64,000 bases of DNA from Pseudomonas iranensis (GCF_014268585.2 NZ_CP077092.1:248001-312000); one strand, 5' to 3'; positions 27,662-38,143 are shown, counted from the stretch's first letter. The notes: generated by a model not told the origin, from the sequence alone. A program made the numbers and translations.

Positions 27662-28536
27662 TCACAGGTTCCGCGAGGGGCAGGGCTCAACGCGGGCAAT
27701 GCGTCAGCCGTGAGCGAACCCGGCAGACGAATTTCCACCGCGACCGGCAGGTGATCGGAAATGGGCTGGGCCAGCACCTCGACCTTTTCCAGGGTCAGGG
27801 TCGGGCTGAGCAGAATATGATCAAGGCAACGCTGTGGGCGCCAGCTGGGGAAGGTCGCTTCCACCTGCGGGGCCAGCAGGCCGAGATCGCGTAACGGCGA
27901 GTGTTCGAGCAGGTCGCTGGCATGGGTATTCATGTCGCCCATCAGCACCTGATGCTTGTACCCGCTGATCAAATCACGAATGTAGGCCAGTTGCAGGCTG
28001 CGCGTCCGCGCGCCGAGGGCCAGGTGCATCATCACCACCACCAGTGCCTCCGGACCTTCGCCGAAGCGCAGCAGGATCGCGCCGCGACCTTTCGGGCCGG
28101 GCAGCGGGTGATCCTCGATCGCCAACGGCTTCAGGCGACTGAGCACGCCATTGCTGTGCTGGGCCAGTCGACCGAGGTTGCGATTGAGTTGTTGATACCA
28201 GTAGGGAAAGGCGCCGAGGTGGGCCAGATGTTCGACCTGATTGACGTAGCCCGAACGCAGGCTGCCGCCATCGGCTTCCTGCAGCGCGACCAGATCGAAG
28301 TCGCCGAGCAGGTCGCCGATCTTTTGCAGATTGCCGGAACGCCCGGTGTGCGGCAGCAGATGCTGCCAGCTGCGGGTCAGGTAATGCCGATAGCGCTCGG
28401 TGCTGATGCCGACCTGAATGTTGAAACTGAGCAAGCGCAGACGCTGGTCTGCGGGCAGGCCCGTAGACGCCAGATGATGCTCGTTGACCTGCGGATCATG
28501 CAGGCCAACGATGCGTTCGGACTTCCAGCGGCGCAT
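27658..28536 (-). CDS. Endonuclease/exonuclease/phosphatase family protein
   Basis: The 292-residue protein has an EEP fold. LLSFNIQVGIS carries the conserved Asn, VALQEADGGS the metal-binding Glu, VMMHLALG and LMGDMNTHASDLL the DxN pair, and DHILLSP with SDHLPVAVEI the terminal catalytic Asp-His. All active-site residues are thus present. The family includes DNA nucleases, phosphoinositide-type and sphingomyelin phosphatases. No signal peptide is seen; substrate unknown. It overlaps the start of the diguanylate cyclase gene by 4 bases and follows dsbA on the same strand with a 14 bp gap. Confidence 0.85.
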   Translation of the reverse strand: MRRWKSERIVGLHDPQVNEHHLASTGLPADQRLRLLSFNIQVGISTERYRHYLTRSWQHLLPHTGRSGNLQKIGDLLGDFDLVALQEADGGSLRSGYVNQVEHLAHLGAFPYWYQQLNRNLGRLAQHSNGVLSRLKPLAIEDHPLPGPKGRGAILLRFGEGPEALVVVMMHLALGARTRSLQLAYIRDLISGYKHQVLMGDMNTHASDLLEHSPLRDLGLLAPQVEATFPSWRPQRCLDHILLSPTLTLEKVEVLAQPISDHLPVAVEIRLPGSLTADALPALSPAPRGTCE

Positions 28537-28550
28537 GGCGAATGCCGCGC

Positions 28551-29192
28551 TTAGTTGGCAGCAGCCTTGTTAGCCGCTCGCTCTTTGGCGACCAGATCGT
28601 CAGCCAGCTTCAATGCTTGCTCGGCACCACCGGCAGAGCCGATGTCGAAGCGGTATTTACCATTGACGATCATGGTTGGCACGCCAGTGATTTCGTACTT
28701 CTTCGCCAGCTCACGGGCCTTGACGATCTGGCCTTTGATAGCGAACGAGTCGAAAGTGGCGAGGAACTTGTCCTTGTCCACGCCTTGAGTGGCGAGGAAG
28801 TCAGCCATGTCGTTCTTGTCGGTGAGCTTCTTGTGTTCTTTCTGGATCGCGTTGAACACGGCGTTGTGCACCTGGTGCTCGACACCCATGGCTTCCAGAG
28901 TCAGGAACATCTGGCCGTGAGCGTCCCATGGGCCGCCGAACATGGCGGGAATGCGCACGAAGTTGACGTCGGACGGCAGTTTTTCAACCCATGGATTGAT
29001 CACTGGCTCAAAAGCGTAGCAATGCGGGCAGCCGTACCAGAACAGCTCGACCACTTCGATTTTGCCAGGCTTTGCCACCGGCACCGGGTTGGCCAGTTCG
29101 ACGTAAGGGGCGGCAGGGGCTTCAGCGGCCTGGGCGGTGACGCCGAACAGGCTGGCAGCGACGAGGGCGGCGCTGATGATCAGATTACGCAT
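28551..29192 (-). CDS. dsbA: Periplasmic thiol:disulfide oxidoreductase DsbA
   Basis: The 213-residue thioredoxin-fold protein introduces disulfide bonds into secreted proteins. A signal peptide (ends AQA near residue 22) leads to the active site CPHC at residues 55-58 (FWYGCPHCYA); the cis-proline loop is TGVPTMIVNG. The length and motif fit DsbA, which DsbB re-oxidises. It follows a bidirectional terminator and forms an operon with the EEP-family gene and possibly the diguanylate cyclase. Confidence 0.95.
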   Translation of the reverse strand: MRNLIISAALVAASLFGVTAQAAEAPAAPYVELANPVPVAKPGKIEVVELFWYGCPHCYAFEPVINPWVEKLPSDVNFVRIPAMFGGPWDAHGQMFLTLEAMGVEHQVHNAVFNAIQKEHKKLTDKNDMADFLATQGVDKDKFLATFDSFAIKGQIVKARELAKKYEITGVPTMIVNGKYRFDIGSAGGAEQALKLADDLVAKERAANKAAAN

Positions 29193-29286
29193 GCTTTACT
29201 CCTGAACAATTTGGGTCGCCTCGCTCGACCTGTTGCGACACAGATCCTGGCGGGCATGAGTGCTGTAGTGTAACGGCAGCGGCCAC

Positions 29287-29315
29287 AAAAAAGGGCGGCC
29301 AAAGCCACCCTTTTT
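29287..29315. terminator. Bidirectional terminator between cytochrome c4 and dsbA
   Basis: AAAAAAGGG-C-GGC-CAAA-GCC-A-CCCTTTTT forms a stem with A and T runs on both sides. On the minus strand it ends the cytochrome c4 transcript. Confidence 0.85.
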
Positions 29316-29391
29316 ATACTTGCTGCGAAGGATTAATCGAGCGTTAACGTGGCCGGCGCTGCGCGCCTCGTTCAGCCCTCGATTCAGGGCC

Positions 29392-30003
29392 TCAGTGCAG
29401 GCCCTGGATGTAGCTGGAAACCGCAGCGATGTCTTCGTCGCTCAGCTTGCGTGCGATGGTGCGCATGGTCATCGCGTCGCCGTCGTTGGCGCGACCGCCG
29501 TCTTCCTTGCGGAAATCGGTCAGCTGCTTGGCGATGTATTGCGCATGCTGGCCACCCAGATGGGGGAAGCCTGCTGCAGCATTGCCGGAGCCGTTCGGCG
29601 AGTGGCAGCCGGTGCAGGCTGGCAGACCTTTTTCCAGGTTGCCGCCACGGAACAGCGCTTCACCGCGAGCGACGATCTTCGGATCGGCGGCGCCGACGCT
29701 GCCTTTCTGGCTGGCGAAGTACGCAGCGATGTCGGCCAGATCCTGGTCATTCAGGTTGGTCAGCAGCCCGGTCATTTCCAGCACCACGCGCTTGCCCGAC
29801 TTGATGTCGTGCAATTGCTTGTCGAGGTAGCGTTCACCTTGACCTGCCAGTTTCGGAAAGTTTGGCGCCATGCTGTTGCCGTCCGGGCCATGGCAGGCTC
29901 CGCACACGGCAGCTTTGGCCTGGCCTGCTGCGGCATCGCCGGCAGCATGGGCGAGACCTGAAATTCCCACGGTCAACAGCAGACTCACGATCAATTTGTT
30001 CAT
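29392..30003 (-). CDS. cc4: Diheme cytochrome c4
   Basis: The 203-residue periplasmic cytochrome has two heme c motifs: CGACH at 34-38 and CTGCH near residue 133. Each lies in a half of about 90 residues, the c4 duplication. A signal peptide ends AHA at residue 20. Cytochrome c4 passes electrons to terminal oxidases such as the cbb3 and aa3 types, the latter encoded later in this window. It is downstream of a monoheme c5-type gene on the same strand (30 bp gap), so both are likely co-transcribed. Confidence 0.93.
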   Translation of the reverse strand: MNKLIVSLLLTVGISGLAHAAGDAAAGQAKAAVCGACHGPDGNSMAPNFPKLAGQGERYLDKQLHDIKSGKRVVLEMTGLLTNLNDQDLADIAAYFASQKGSVGAADPKIVARGEALFRGGNLEKGLPACTGCHSPNGSGNAAAGFPHLGGQHAQYIAKQLTDFRKEDGGRANDGDAMTMRTIARKLSDEDIAAVSSYIQGLH

Positions 30004-30033
30004 CAGCTAATCCAACTACGGCTAAGGGTTAAG

Positions 30034-30339
30034 TTATGGACCGGGCTTACTCTCGCTCATCCAAAGGATGATGGCCTGGTAATCCTCGGCACTGCAGTCC
30101 ATGCACAAACCACGCGGCGGCATCGCCTTGAAACCCTGGGTCACGTGTTGCACCAGCGTCCCCATACCTTTCGCCAACCTCGGCGTCCAAGCTTCCTGAT
30201 CGCCTCTTGCGGGCGCCATGGGTAGTTGGCCGGAATGACAGGCACCACAAACACGGTTGTACACAGCTTCCGGATCCTGTGTAGCCTGTGCGCTGTAAAG
30301 CGGCATCAAGACTCCGGCAGCCAGCAGCCATTTCGTCAT
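30034..30339 (-). CDS. Monoheme c5-type cytochrome
   Basis: The 101-residue periplasmic cytochrome c has a signal peptide (MTKWLLAAGVLMPLYSAQA), a heme motif CGACH at 31-35 and the closing segment MPPRGLCMDCS. The methionine is the probable axial ligand, and the extra Cys pair is the conserved disulfide of cytochrome c5. It likely shuttles electrons with cytochrome c4 from the following gene. The gene is divergent from engB. Confidence 0.88.
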   Translation of the reverse strand: MTKWLLAAGVLMPLYSAQATQDPEAVYNRVCGACHSGQLPMAPARGDQEAWTPRLAKGMGTLVQHVTQGFKAMPPRGLCMDCSAEDYQAIILWMSESKPGP

Positions 30340-30530
30340 AAAACGACCTTTTCAGGGTTGAGAGCGTTCTGCGTTCTAATGCGCAATCAAAGTCTGTCGC
30401 TCTCGTGAGCTTCATCCTTCGCTGGGACAAAGCACACACAAAATCTGCGGCATTATATACTGGCGTCACTGAAACGGAAGCGACACCGCGTTCCGCGCCC
30501 AATCCCGGCGCCGCCCACATCGGAAATCCC

Positions 30531-31175
30531 ATGCAACTCAAGAATCCCATCCTCGGCCTGTGCCAACAGTCCACGTTCATGCTCAGTGCCGCCAAAGTCG
30601 ATCAATGCCCTGACGACGAAGGCTTCGAAGTGGCGTTTGCCGGTCGTTCCAACGCCGGCAAATCCAGCGCGCTGAACACCCTGACCCACGCCAGCCTGGC
30701 GCGCACCTCGAAAACTCCGGGTCGCACACAGCTGTTGAACTTCTTCAAGCTAGACGAAGATCGCCGTCTGGTCGACCTGCCGGGGTACGGTTATGCAAAA
30801 GTACCGATCCCGCTCAAGCAACACTGGCAGCGCCACCTCGAGGCTTACCTCGGTGGTCGGGAGAGTTTGAAAGGACTGATCCTGATGATGGACATCCGCC
30901 ATCCGATGACCGACTTCGACCTGCTGATGCTCGACTGGGCCGTCGCCGCCGGCATGCCGATGCACATCCTGCTGACCAAGGCCGACAAGCTCACCTACGG
31001 CGCAGCCAAGAACACCCTGCTGAAAGTACAGTCGGAAATTCGCAAAGGCTGGGGCGACTCGATTACCATCCAGTTGTTCTCCGCACCAAAACGCATGGGC
31101 CTGGAAGAGGCCTACACTGTACTGGCCGACTGGATGGAACTGGCAGACAAAAACACCGAGGCCGCTGCCGAGTAA
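30531..31175 (+). CDS. engB: Ribosome-biogenesis GTPase EngB (YihA/YsxC)
   Basis: The 214-residue GTPase is needed for 50S subunit assembly. G1 GRSNAGKS is at 38-45, the G2 threonine lies in [10 protein letters not shown]3 is [10 protein letters not shown]4 is TKAD and G5 lies around LFSAPKR. I chose the ATG at 30531 ([10 protein letters not shown]), which matches the family start; the upstream in-frame sequence overlaps the divergent promoter. Gene order engB-polA with a small RNA between them is conserved in gamma-proteobacteria. Confidence 0.93.
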   Translation: MQLKNPILGLCQQSTFMLSAAKVDQCPDDEGFEVAFAGRSNAGKSSALNTLTHASLARTSKTPGRTQLLNFFKLDEDRRLVDLPGYGYAKVPIPLKQHWQRHLEAYLGGRESLKGLILMMDIRHPMTDFDLLMLDWAVAAGMPMHILLTKADKLTYGAAKNTLLKVQSEIRKGWGDSITIQLFSAPKRMGLEEAYTVLADWMELADKNTEAAAE

Positions 31176-31329
31176 ATTCAGAATGGGGAAAAATTGGTTG
31201 TGGTGTGGCCAGGCAAGGCAAAAGTAGCGCTAAAACGGCCGGGGTCGCGCTCGACTTTAGGGTACCTAAATGAGCATTTTTAGCGATGCTTTTAACGCAG
31301 CATGGCCGCGCTACAGCCGATTTTTTGGC

Positions 31330-31372
31330 AAAAAAAGCCCCGGATTTCATTGGGGAGGGAGAAATTCCGGGG
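31330..31372 (-). terminator. Strong Rho-independent terminator of the small RNA
   Basis: On the minus strand CCCCGGAATTTC pairs with GAAATCCGGGG and is followed by CTTTTTTT. It forms the 3' end of the ErsA candidate. Confidence 0.85.
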
Positions 31373-31461
31373 TTCAAGTTCCGAACCGCTAGGGCGGGGT
31401 TCAGATATCTGCCAACACTTAACACAACATAGGAGCATCGAAGGGCTTCACCAGCCATTCA
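31330..31461 (-). ncRNA. ersA: Candidate ErsA small RNA
   Basis: On the minus strand between engB and polA, GAACTA (31489-31494) and TCAGA (31467-31471) are 17 bases apart and resemble a sigma-22 (AlgU) promoter, GAACTT-N16/17-TCTGA. A start about six bases after the -10 element and a terminator at 31330-31372 give about 132 nt, the length I recall for ErsA of P. aeruginosa, which occupies the same engB-polA gap as Spot 42 in enterics. ErsA base-pairs with algC and other mRNAs through Hfq. Position, promoter type and length agree; the RNA sequence itself was not aligned. Confidence 0.7.
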
Positions 31462-31466
31462 GTACC

Positions 31467-31494
31467 TCTGAGTGTTCGATCGACAGATTAGTTC
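31467..31494 (-). promoter_or_regulatory. Sigma-22 (AlgU)-like promoter of the small RNA
   Basis: GAACTA, 17 bases, then TCAGA. Compared with the GAACTT/TCTGA consensus there is one difference in each element. Envelope stress would activate it, if it is functional. Confidence 0.55.
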
Positions 31495-31562
31495 AGATTT
31501 TTTTCAAAAAGCTTTGGAATAGCCTCAAGCATTTATCGGTCTAAGCCCGGTTCCCGGGGCTT

Positions 31563-31582
31563 GCCGCGACGGCGCGTCGCGG
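31563..31582 (-). terminator. Hairpin downstream of polA
   Basis: GCCGCGAC and GTCGCGGC pair around a short GC loop, 15-35 bases past the polA stop. A second weak stem (AAGCCC/GGGCTT) follows. No T tail is present, so it is a tentative terminator. Confidence 0.45.
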
Positions 31583-31597
31583 CAACTCTGCCAATAT

Positions 31598-34402
31598 TCA
31601 GTGCGCCTCATCCCAGTTGTTGCCCACGCCAACTTCCACCAGCAGCGGCACATCCAGTTTCGCCGCTTCGCTCATGTGCGTACGAATCTCGGCGCTGACC
31701 TGCTCGACCAGATCCTCGCGAACCTCCAGCACCAGTTCGTCGTGCACTTGCAGGATGACTCGGGCATCCAGACCCGACGTGGTCAGCCAGTTATCCACAG
31801 CCACCATGGCTTTCTTGATGATGTCCGCTGCCGTGCCCTGCATCGGCGCGTTGATCGCCGTGCGTTCAGCGGCGGCGCGTTCCTGCGGCTTGTTCGAGTT
31901 GATCTCCGGTAGGTAGAGGCGACGGCCGAAGAAAGTTTCGACGTAACCCTGATCCGCCGCCTGCGCACGGGTGCGCTCCATGTATTCGCGCACGCCTGGA
32001 TAACGGGCGAAGTAGGTGTCGATGTAAGCCTTGGCGGTCTTGGTGTCGACGCCGATGTCCTTGCCGAGCTTCTGCGCGCCCATGCCGTAGATCAGGCCGA
32101 AGTTGATCGCCTTGGCGCTGCGGCGCTGGTCGGATGTCACTTGATCAAGCTCGACCTTGAATACTTCGGCAGCGGTTGCAGTGTGCACGTCGAGATTGTT
32201 GCGGAAGGCGTCCATCAAGCCTTCGTCACGGGACAGGTGGGCCATGATCCGCAGTTCGATCTGCGAATAGTCCGCCGCCAGCAGTTTGTAGCCTTTGGGT
32301 GCGACGAACGCCTGACGAATGCGTCGGCCTTCGGCGGTGCGCACCGGAATGTTCTGCAGGTTCGGATCACTGGAGGACAGGCGCCCGGTCGAAGCCACAG
32401 CCTGGTGATACGAGGTGTGGATGCGCCCGGTGCGCGGGTTGATCTGCTCCGGCAGGCGATCGGTGTAAGTGCTTTTCAGCTTGCTCATCGAGCGGTGCTC
32501 CATCAGCACCTTCGGCAAGCGGTGATCGTCTTCGGCGAGTTTCGCCAACACTTCTTCAGCGGTGGACGGCTGGCCTTTGGCGGTTTTCTTCAGCACCGGC
32601 AGGCCGAGCTTTTCATAAAGAATCACGCCCAGCTGCTTCGGCGAGCCGAGGTTGAATTCTTCCCCGGCGATTTCGAAGGCTTCACGCTCCAGCGCGACCA
32701 TTTTGTTGCCCAGCTCGATGCTCTGAATGCCCAGCAACTCGGCATCGACGAACGCGCCCTGGCGTTCGATGCGCGCCAGCACCGGTACCAGCGGGATTTC
32801 GATGTCGGTCAGCACGCTGGCCAGACTCGGAATCGCGCTGAGCTTGTCGAACAGGGTCTGATGCAGGCGCAGGGTGATGTCGGCGTCTTCGGCGGCGTAC
32901 GGCCCGGCCTGTTCCAGGGCGATCTGGTCGAAGGTCAGCTGCTTGGCACCTTTGCCGGCGATGTCCTGGAAGCTCACCGTGGTGTGATCGAGGTATTTCT
33001 GCGCGAGGCTGTCCATGTCATGGCGGGTCGCGGTGGAGTTGAGCACGTAGGACTCGAGCATGGTGTCGAAGGCGATGCCGCGCACGCTGATGCCTTCACT
33101 CTGATCGCCGCCAATGGCGCAGTTGGCCAGAATGTTCATGTCGAACTTGGCGTGCTGGCCGACCTTGAGTTTGTTCGGGTCTTCCAGAATCGGCTTGAGT
33201 GCGCGCAGCACGGTGTCGCGATCCAGCTGCTCCGGCACGCCGATGTAGGAATGGGTCAGCGGGATGTACGCGGCTTCGTTGGCCTGTACGGCGAACGACA
33301 GGCCAACCAGTTGCGCCTGCTGCGCGTCGATGCCGGTGGTTTCGGTGTCGAAGGCGATCAGCCTGGCGTTGCGCAGTTTTTCCAGCCAGACGTCGAAGCG
33401 GGCCTGATCGAGGATGGTTTCGTATGCGGCCTCGAAAGGAGCAACAGGTGCCTCGGCTTGCGGGGCGCTGAACAGATCATGGGCGGGCGCAGGTTCGGCA
33501 GCCGCGCTCAGTTCCTGACGCTTGGCATCGCGATCCAGATCATTGAGCCAGCTCTTGAATTCCAGCAGGGTGTACAGCTCGTAGAGTTTGGCCGGGTCTT
33601 CCTGGCCCATTTGCAGATCGTCGAGGCCGATATCCAGCGGCACGTCGACCTTGATGGTCGCCAGTTGATAGGACAGGAAAGCCATCTCCCGGTGCTCTTC
33701 GAGCTTGGCCGGCAAGTTTTTTGCGCCACGGATCGGCAGGGTCGGCACGATATCGAGGTTGGCGTACAGCTCGGTCAGGCCGCCGTTGACGCCGACCAGC
33801 AGGCCGGACGCCGTCTTCGGGCCGATGCCCGGCACGCCCGGAATGTTGTCGGACGAATCGCCCATCAGCGCCAGATAATCGATGATCTGCTCCGGTGCGA
33901 CGCCAAATTTCTCCTTAACGCCCTCCACATCCATCGAGCTACCGGACATGGTGTTGACCAAGGTAATGTGGCCATCGACCAGTTGCGCCATGTCCTTGTC
34001 ACCGGTGGAAATGATCACCGGGCGATCCGCCGCTGCGCTACTGCGGGCGAGGGTGCCGATTACGTCGTCGGCCTCGACGCCGTCGACGCACAGGAGCGGG
34101 AAGCCGAGGGCGATCACGCTCTGGTGCAGCGGCTCGATCTGCACGCGCATGTCATCGGGCATGCTTGGCCGGTTGGCCTTGTATTCGGCGTACATCTCAT
34201 CGCGAAATGTCCCGCCCTTGGCGTCGAACACTACGGCGAAGGGGCTGTCCGGGTACTGCTTGCGCAGACTCTTGAGCATGTTCAGCACGCCTTTGACCGC
34301 ACCGGTCGGCAGGCCTTTGGACGTGGTCAGTGGTGGCAGTGCATGAAAGGCGCGGTACAGGTAAGACGAACCGTCCACCAGGACGAGGGGGGCTTGGCTC
34401 AT
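31598..34402 (-). CDS. polA: DNA polymerase I
   Basis: The 934-residue replication and repair polymerase has three domains: 5'-3' exonuclease (about 1-290, [16 protein letters not shown]), 3'-5' proofreading exonuclease (about 330-520, with active [11 protein letters not shown]), and polymerase (about 550-934). The polymerase shows motif [15 protein letters not shown], motif [15 protein letters not shown] and motif [11 protein letters not shown]. All catalytic residues are visible, so proofreading should be active. I chose ATG 34402 ([11 protein letters not shown]); an earlier TTG is less likely. It is divergent from a DUF2782 gene. Confidence 0.97.
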   Translation of the reverse strand: MSQAPLVLVDGSSYLYRAFHALPPLTTSKGLPTGAVKGVLNMLKSLRKQYPDSPFAVVFDAKGGTFRDEMYAEYKANRPSMPDDMRVQIEPLHQSVIALGFPLLCVDGVEADDVIGTLARSSAAADRPVIISTGDKDMAQLVDGHITLVNTMSGSSMDVEGVKEKFGVAPEQIIDYLALMGDSSDNIPGVPGIGPKTASGLLVGVNGGLTELYANLDIVPTLPIRGAKNLPAKLEEHREMAFLSYQLATIKVDVPLDIGLDDLQMGQEDPAKLYELYTLLEFKSWLNDLDRDAKRQELSAAAEPAPAHDLFSAPQAEAPVAPFEAAYETILDQARFDVWLEKLRNARLIAFDTETTGIDAQQAQLVGLSFAVQANEAAYIPLTHSYIGVPEQLDRDTVLRALKPILEDPNKLKVGQHAKFDMNILANCAIGGDQSEGISVRGIAFDTMLESYVLNSTATRHDMDSLAQKYLDHTTVSFQDIAGKGAKQLTFDQIALEQAGPYAAEDADITLRLHQTLFDKLSAIPSLASVLTDIEIPLVPVLARIERQGAFVDAELLGIQSIELGNKMVALEREAFEIAGEEFNLGSPKQLGVILYEKLGLPVLKKTAKGQPSTAEEVLAKLAEDDHRLPKVLMEHRSMSKLKSTYTDRLPEQINPRTGRIHTSYHQAVASTGRLSSSDPNLQNIPVRTAEGRRIRQAFVAPKGYKLLAADYSQIELRIMAHLSRDEGLMDAFRNNLDVHTATAAEVFKVELDQVTSDQRRSAKAINFGLIYGMGAQKLGKDIGVDTKTAKAYIDTYFARYPGVREYMERTRAQAADQGYVETFFGRRLYLPEINSNKPQERAAAERTAINAPMQGTAADIIKKAMVAVDNWLTTSGLDARVILQVHDELVLEVREDLVEQVSAEIRTHMSEAAKLDVPLLVEVGVGNNWDEAH

Positions 34403-34476
34403 GAGCAGGATCAACCTTTTCGGCGGGTCCGGGGCTAGAATAGCGGGACCGTTGACGACAAAGGGACAAGGTTATC

Positions 34477-34767
34477 ATGCGTACGTTAAATCGCTTGCTG
34501 CTGGTCGGGTTGATCGCTGTCTCACCACTGGCCGCGATCGCGGCGGATGATGCGCCGGGCGGCGACCCCGAGGTCACCATTCGCACGGAGGGCGACAAGA
34601 CCATTGAGGAGTACCGCCAGAACGGTTTCCTCTATGCGATCAAAGTCACGCCAAAGGGCGCGCCGCCTTACTTTCTGGTGCGCGCCGACGGGACGGATGC
34701 CAATTTCATCCGTTCGGATCAGCCGGATATGCTGATCCCGTCATGGAAGATCTTCGAATGGAAGTAG
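34477..34767 (+). CDS. DUF2782 periplasmic protein
   Basis: The 96-residue protein has a signal peptide (ends AIAA near residue 23) and a compact DUF2782 domain: EVTIRTEGDKTIEEYRQNG, then YAIKVTPKGAPPYFLVRADG. The family is widespread in gamma-proteobacteria and linked by position to polA/thrB, but its function is unknown. It may be co-transcribed with thrB, 53 bp downstream. Confidence 0.88.
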   Translation: MRTLNRLLLVGLIAVSPLAAIAADDAPGGDPEVTIRTEGDKTIEEYRQNGFLYAIKVTPKGAPPYFLVRADGTDANFIRSDQPDMLIPSWKIFEWK

Positions 34768-34782
34768 GTTTTTAATTCACTC

Positions 34783-34802
34783 GGCGCCGCCGTTGCGGCG
34801 CC
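34783..34802 (+). other. Perfect GC hairpin between DUF2782 and thrB
   Basis: GGCGCCGC-CGTT-GCGGCGCC is a perfect 8-bp stem with a 4-base loop. It lacks a T tail, so it may stabilise the upstream message or tune thrB expression. Confidence 0.5.
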
Positions 34803-34820
34803 CGTACTGGCAGTTAAGAC

Positions 34821-35774
34821 ATGTCTGTGTTCACTCCCCTGGCTCGGCCCGAGCTGGAAACCTTTCTCGCCCCTTACGGGCTCGGCCGTCTGCTTGATTT
34901 CCAGGGGATCGCCGCCGGCAGCGAAAACACCAATTTCTTCATCAGTCTGGAGCAGGGCGAGTTTGTCCTGACCCTGGTCGAGCGCGGCCCGGTGCAGGAG
35001 ATGCCGTTCTTCATCGACCTGCTCGACGTGCTGCACGAAGCCGAACTGCCGGTGCCTTACGCCCTGCGCACCACCGACGGCTTGGCCCTGCGTGAGCTCA
35101 AAGGCAAACCGGCGCTGCTGCAACCGCGCCTGTCCGGCAAGCACATCAAAGTCGCCAACGCCCAGCATTGCGCCCAGGTCGGCGAGTTGCAGGCGCATCT
35201 GCACCTGGCGACTCAGGGCGAACGCATGATCAAGCGCAAGACCGATCGCGGTCTGGACTGGATGCTGGAGGAGGGCACTGAATTTCTCTCGCACCTGAGC
35301 GATGAGCCGCGTGCGTTGCTGCAAAAGGCGCTGGATGAGATCACCGAGCGCAAAGACAAGATTCTCGCGCTGCCTCGGGCGAACATTCACGCCGACCTGT
35401 TCCGCGACAACGCCATGTTCGAAGGCACCCACCTGACCGGCCTGATCGACTTCTACAACGCCTGCTCGGGGCCGATGCTGTACGACGTGGCAATTGCCTT
35501 GAATGACTGGTGTTCGGACGAGGAGGGCGTGATCGATGGCCCGCGCGCCCGAGCATTCCTCGGTGCCTACGCGGCGTTGCGCCCGTTCACGGCGGCGGAG
35601 GCTGAGCTCTGGCCAACGATGTTGCGTGTGGCCTGTGTGCGGTTCTGGCTGTCACGCTTGATCGCCGCCGAGCAGTTCGCCGGGCAGGATGTGTTGATTC
35701 ACGATCCGCAGGAATTCGAGCAGCGCCTGGCGCAGCGGCAGAAGGTCAATACACCATTGCCCTTCGCCCTCTGA
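34821..35774 (+). CDS. thrB: Homoserine kinase
   Basis: The 317-residue enzyme phosphorylates L-homoserine on the way to threonine. It is the aminoglycoside-phosphotransferase-like form found in Pseudomonas, not the GHMP kinase of E. coli. Visible features are the opening RPELETFLAPYGLG, the ATP-binding segment around GSENTNFFISLEQGEFVLTL and the catalytic NIHADLFRDNAMF with LIDFYNA (the Asp-x-x-x-x-Asn and Asp metal sites). It stands apart from other threonine genes. A REPIN follows. Confidence 0.93.
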   Translation: MSVFTPLARPELETFLAPYGLGRLLDFQGIAAGSENTNFFISLEQGEFVLTLVERGPVQEMPFFIDLLDVLHEAELPVPYALRTTDGLALRELKGKPALLQPRLSGKHIKVANAQHCAQVGELQAHLHLATQGERMIKRKTDRGLDWMLEEGTEFLSHLSDEPRALLQKALDEITERKDKILALPRANIHADLFRDNAMFEGTHLTGLIDFYNACSGPMLYDVAIALNDWCSDEEGVIDGPRARAFLGAYAALRPFTAAEAELWPTMLRVACVRFWLSRLIAAEQFAGQDVLIHDPQEFEQRLAQRQKVNTPLPFAL

Positions 35775-35794
35775 GTAGATTCGCCAAGCAAACA

Positions 35795-35877
35795 CGAGCC
35801 TGCTCGCGAAGGCGGCGGCCCGTTCAGCATTTTTGCTGACTGACCCACCGCTTTCGCGAGCAGGCTCGATCCCACAG
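35795..35877. repeat. REPIN, GAGCCTGCTCGCGAA family, copy 4 (degraded left arm)
   Basis: The right arm is nearly complete (CGCGAGCAGGCTCGATCCCAC), but the left begins with AACACGAGCC instead of GTGGGAGCGAGCC. It looks like an eroding copy. Confidence 0.8.
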
Positions 35878-35888
35878 GTTTTGTGTTG

Positions 35889-36809
35889 TTACAGCGATTC
35901 CAGGCACCCGGCCAGATCATTGCCGAGTTTTTCCAGCACCTGCTCATAACCCTGAGCCGTCGCCGGCGTATAACCACCCAGCGCATCCAGCTCGGCGAGT
36001 TTCACCGGCAAACCGGCCACCAGGGTTTCCGCCAGGCGCGGACGCAACGGCGGTTCGCTGAACACACAGGTCTTGCCCACTTCCTGCAAACGCTTGCGCA
36101 TCGCCGCGACATGCTGGGCGCCGGGCTGGACTTCAGTAGCGACGGCGAACACCCCGGCGTGCTTCAGGCCATAAGCGTCTTCGAAATAATCAAAGGCCTC
36201 GTGAAAGACGAAGTACGGCTTGCCTTCGACATTGGCCAGACGCTTCTTCAAGCGCTGATCCAGCGCATCCAGACGTGCATCGAAGGCTTTGGCATTGCTC
36301 TGATAACGCTGGGCATTGGCCGGGTCGGCGGCGCTGAGGTCGGCGGCCATTTTGTCGGCGATCACCCGCGCATTGACCGGTGACAACCACAAATGTGCAT
36401 CCAGCGAGCCGGGGCGATGGTCGTGATCATGCTCGTCGGCCTCTTCGGCGTGGGAATGGTTGTCCGCGCCGAAATGCCGCAGCTTGAGCCCCGGCAGATC
36501 CTGCACCGCGACGCTCGGCAGGCTGCGACCGCCGAGTACGCGCGGCAGGAAACCTTCCATGTCCGGGCCGATCCAGTAGAGCAGATCGACCGACTGCACC
36601 TTCCGTACGTCGGATGGGCGCAGGGCGTAATTGTGCGGCGAGGCCCCCGGCGGCAGCAGCACCTCGGGAATCGCCACGCCGTCCTGCACGGCAGCGGCAA
36701 TCAACTGCAACGGTTTGATGCTGGTGAGCACTTTGACCTCGGCCTGAGCCGTACCGATCAGCAGAAAACTGGCAACAAAAGCCACAAAAACAGAAAAAAG
36801 TCGGGACAC
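35889..36809 (-). CDS. znuA: Zinc ABC transporter substrate-binding protein
   Basis: The 306-residue periplasmic protein captures Zn for the ZnuBC importer. A signal peptide ends AQA near residue 23. Metal-ligand motifs include GASPHNYALRPSDV and SLDAHLWLSP. A histidine-rich loop (DNHSHAEEADEHDHDHRPG) collects zinc, and FHEAFDYFEDAYGL is the third ligand region. The start is uncertain: GTG 36809 has TTGAG upstream, and GTG 36818 would add three residues. It is divergent from zur with a Zur-like box in the gap. Confidence 0.93.
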   Translation of the reverse strand: MSRLFSVFVAFVASFLLIGTAQAEVKVLTSIKPLQLIAAAVQDGVAIPEVLLPPGASPHNYALRPSDVRKVQSVDLLYWIGPDMEGFLPRVLGGRSLPSVAVQDLPGLKLRHFGADNHSHAEEADEHDHDHRPGSLDAHLWLSPVNARVIADKMAADLSAADPANAQRYQSNAKAFDARLDALDQRLKKRLANVEGKPYFVFHEAFDYFEDAYGLKHAGVFAVATEVQPGAQHVAAMRKRLQEVGKTCVFSEPPLRPRLAETLVAGLPVKLAELDALGGYTPATAQGYEQVLEKLGNDLAGCLESL

Positions 36810-36836
36810 GATGACCACTCAAGTAAGCGAGAACGG

Positions 36837-36849
36837 GTAACATAATAAC
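36837..36849. promoter_or_regulatory. Zur-box-like palindrome between znuA and zur
   Basis: GTAACATAATAAC, read on the other strand as GTTATTATGTTAC, matches about 10 of 13 positions of the GTTATA-type Zur operator. It sits directly in the divergent promoter region, as expected for zinc-controlled znuA and zur. Confidence 0.6.
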
Positions 36850-36875
36850 GTCTCCAGCAAATCTCGTCGCCGCTC

Positions 36876-37357
36876 ATGCCTATTACCCCGATTGCCAGCC
36901 GTCCCCACGACCACTCCCATTGCGTGCACAGCGCTTTGTCCGAGGCCGATACCTTGTGCGCGCAGAAAGGTTTGCGTCTGACTGCCCTGCGCCGCCGCGT
37001 GCTGGAACTGGTCTGGCAGAGTCACAAGCCACTGGGCGCCTACGACATCCTCGCGGTGCTCAGCGAGCAGGACGGCCGCCGCGCCGCGCCGCCTACCGTG
37101 TACCGCGCACTGGATTTCCTGCTGGAAAACGGCCTGGTCCATCGCATCTCTTCGCTGAACGCCTTCGTCGGCTGTGTACACCCGGAACACGCGCATCAGG
37201 GCCAGTTCCTGATCTGCCGCGAGTGCCACGCCGCTATCGAACTTGAGCAAAAAGTGATCAGCGACGCGATCATCAGCAGCGCCAAAGACGTCGGTTTCAT
37301 CGTCGAAGCGCAGACGGTCGAAGTGGTCGGCCTGTGCGCCGGTTGCCAGGGGGCCTG

Positions 37358-37358
<1 letters not shown>
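36876..37358 (+). CDS. zur: Zinc uptake regulator Zur
   Basis: The 160-residue Fur-family repressor binds DNA when zinc-loaded and shuts off znuA and znuCB. The winged-helix region is [21 protein letters not shown]. The dimer domain has the structural zinc site CRECH with a second Cys pair near the end (LCAGCQG), and the regulatory site around [11 protein letters not shown]. The amino terminus has extra His ([10 protein letters not shown]). It overlaps the start of znuC (TGATG), so zur-znuC-znuB are one operon. Confidence 0.93.

Positions 37359-38135
<777 letters not shown>

Positions 38136-38143
<8 letters not shown>

Noticed and set aside
32141..34438. 765-codon frame antisense to polA
   Set aside because: Shadow of polA; composition rich in Arg/Gln/Val/His without domains.
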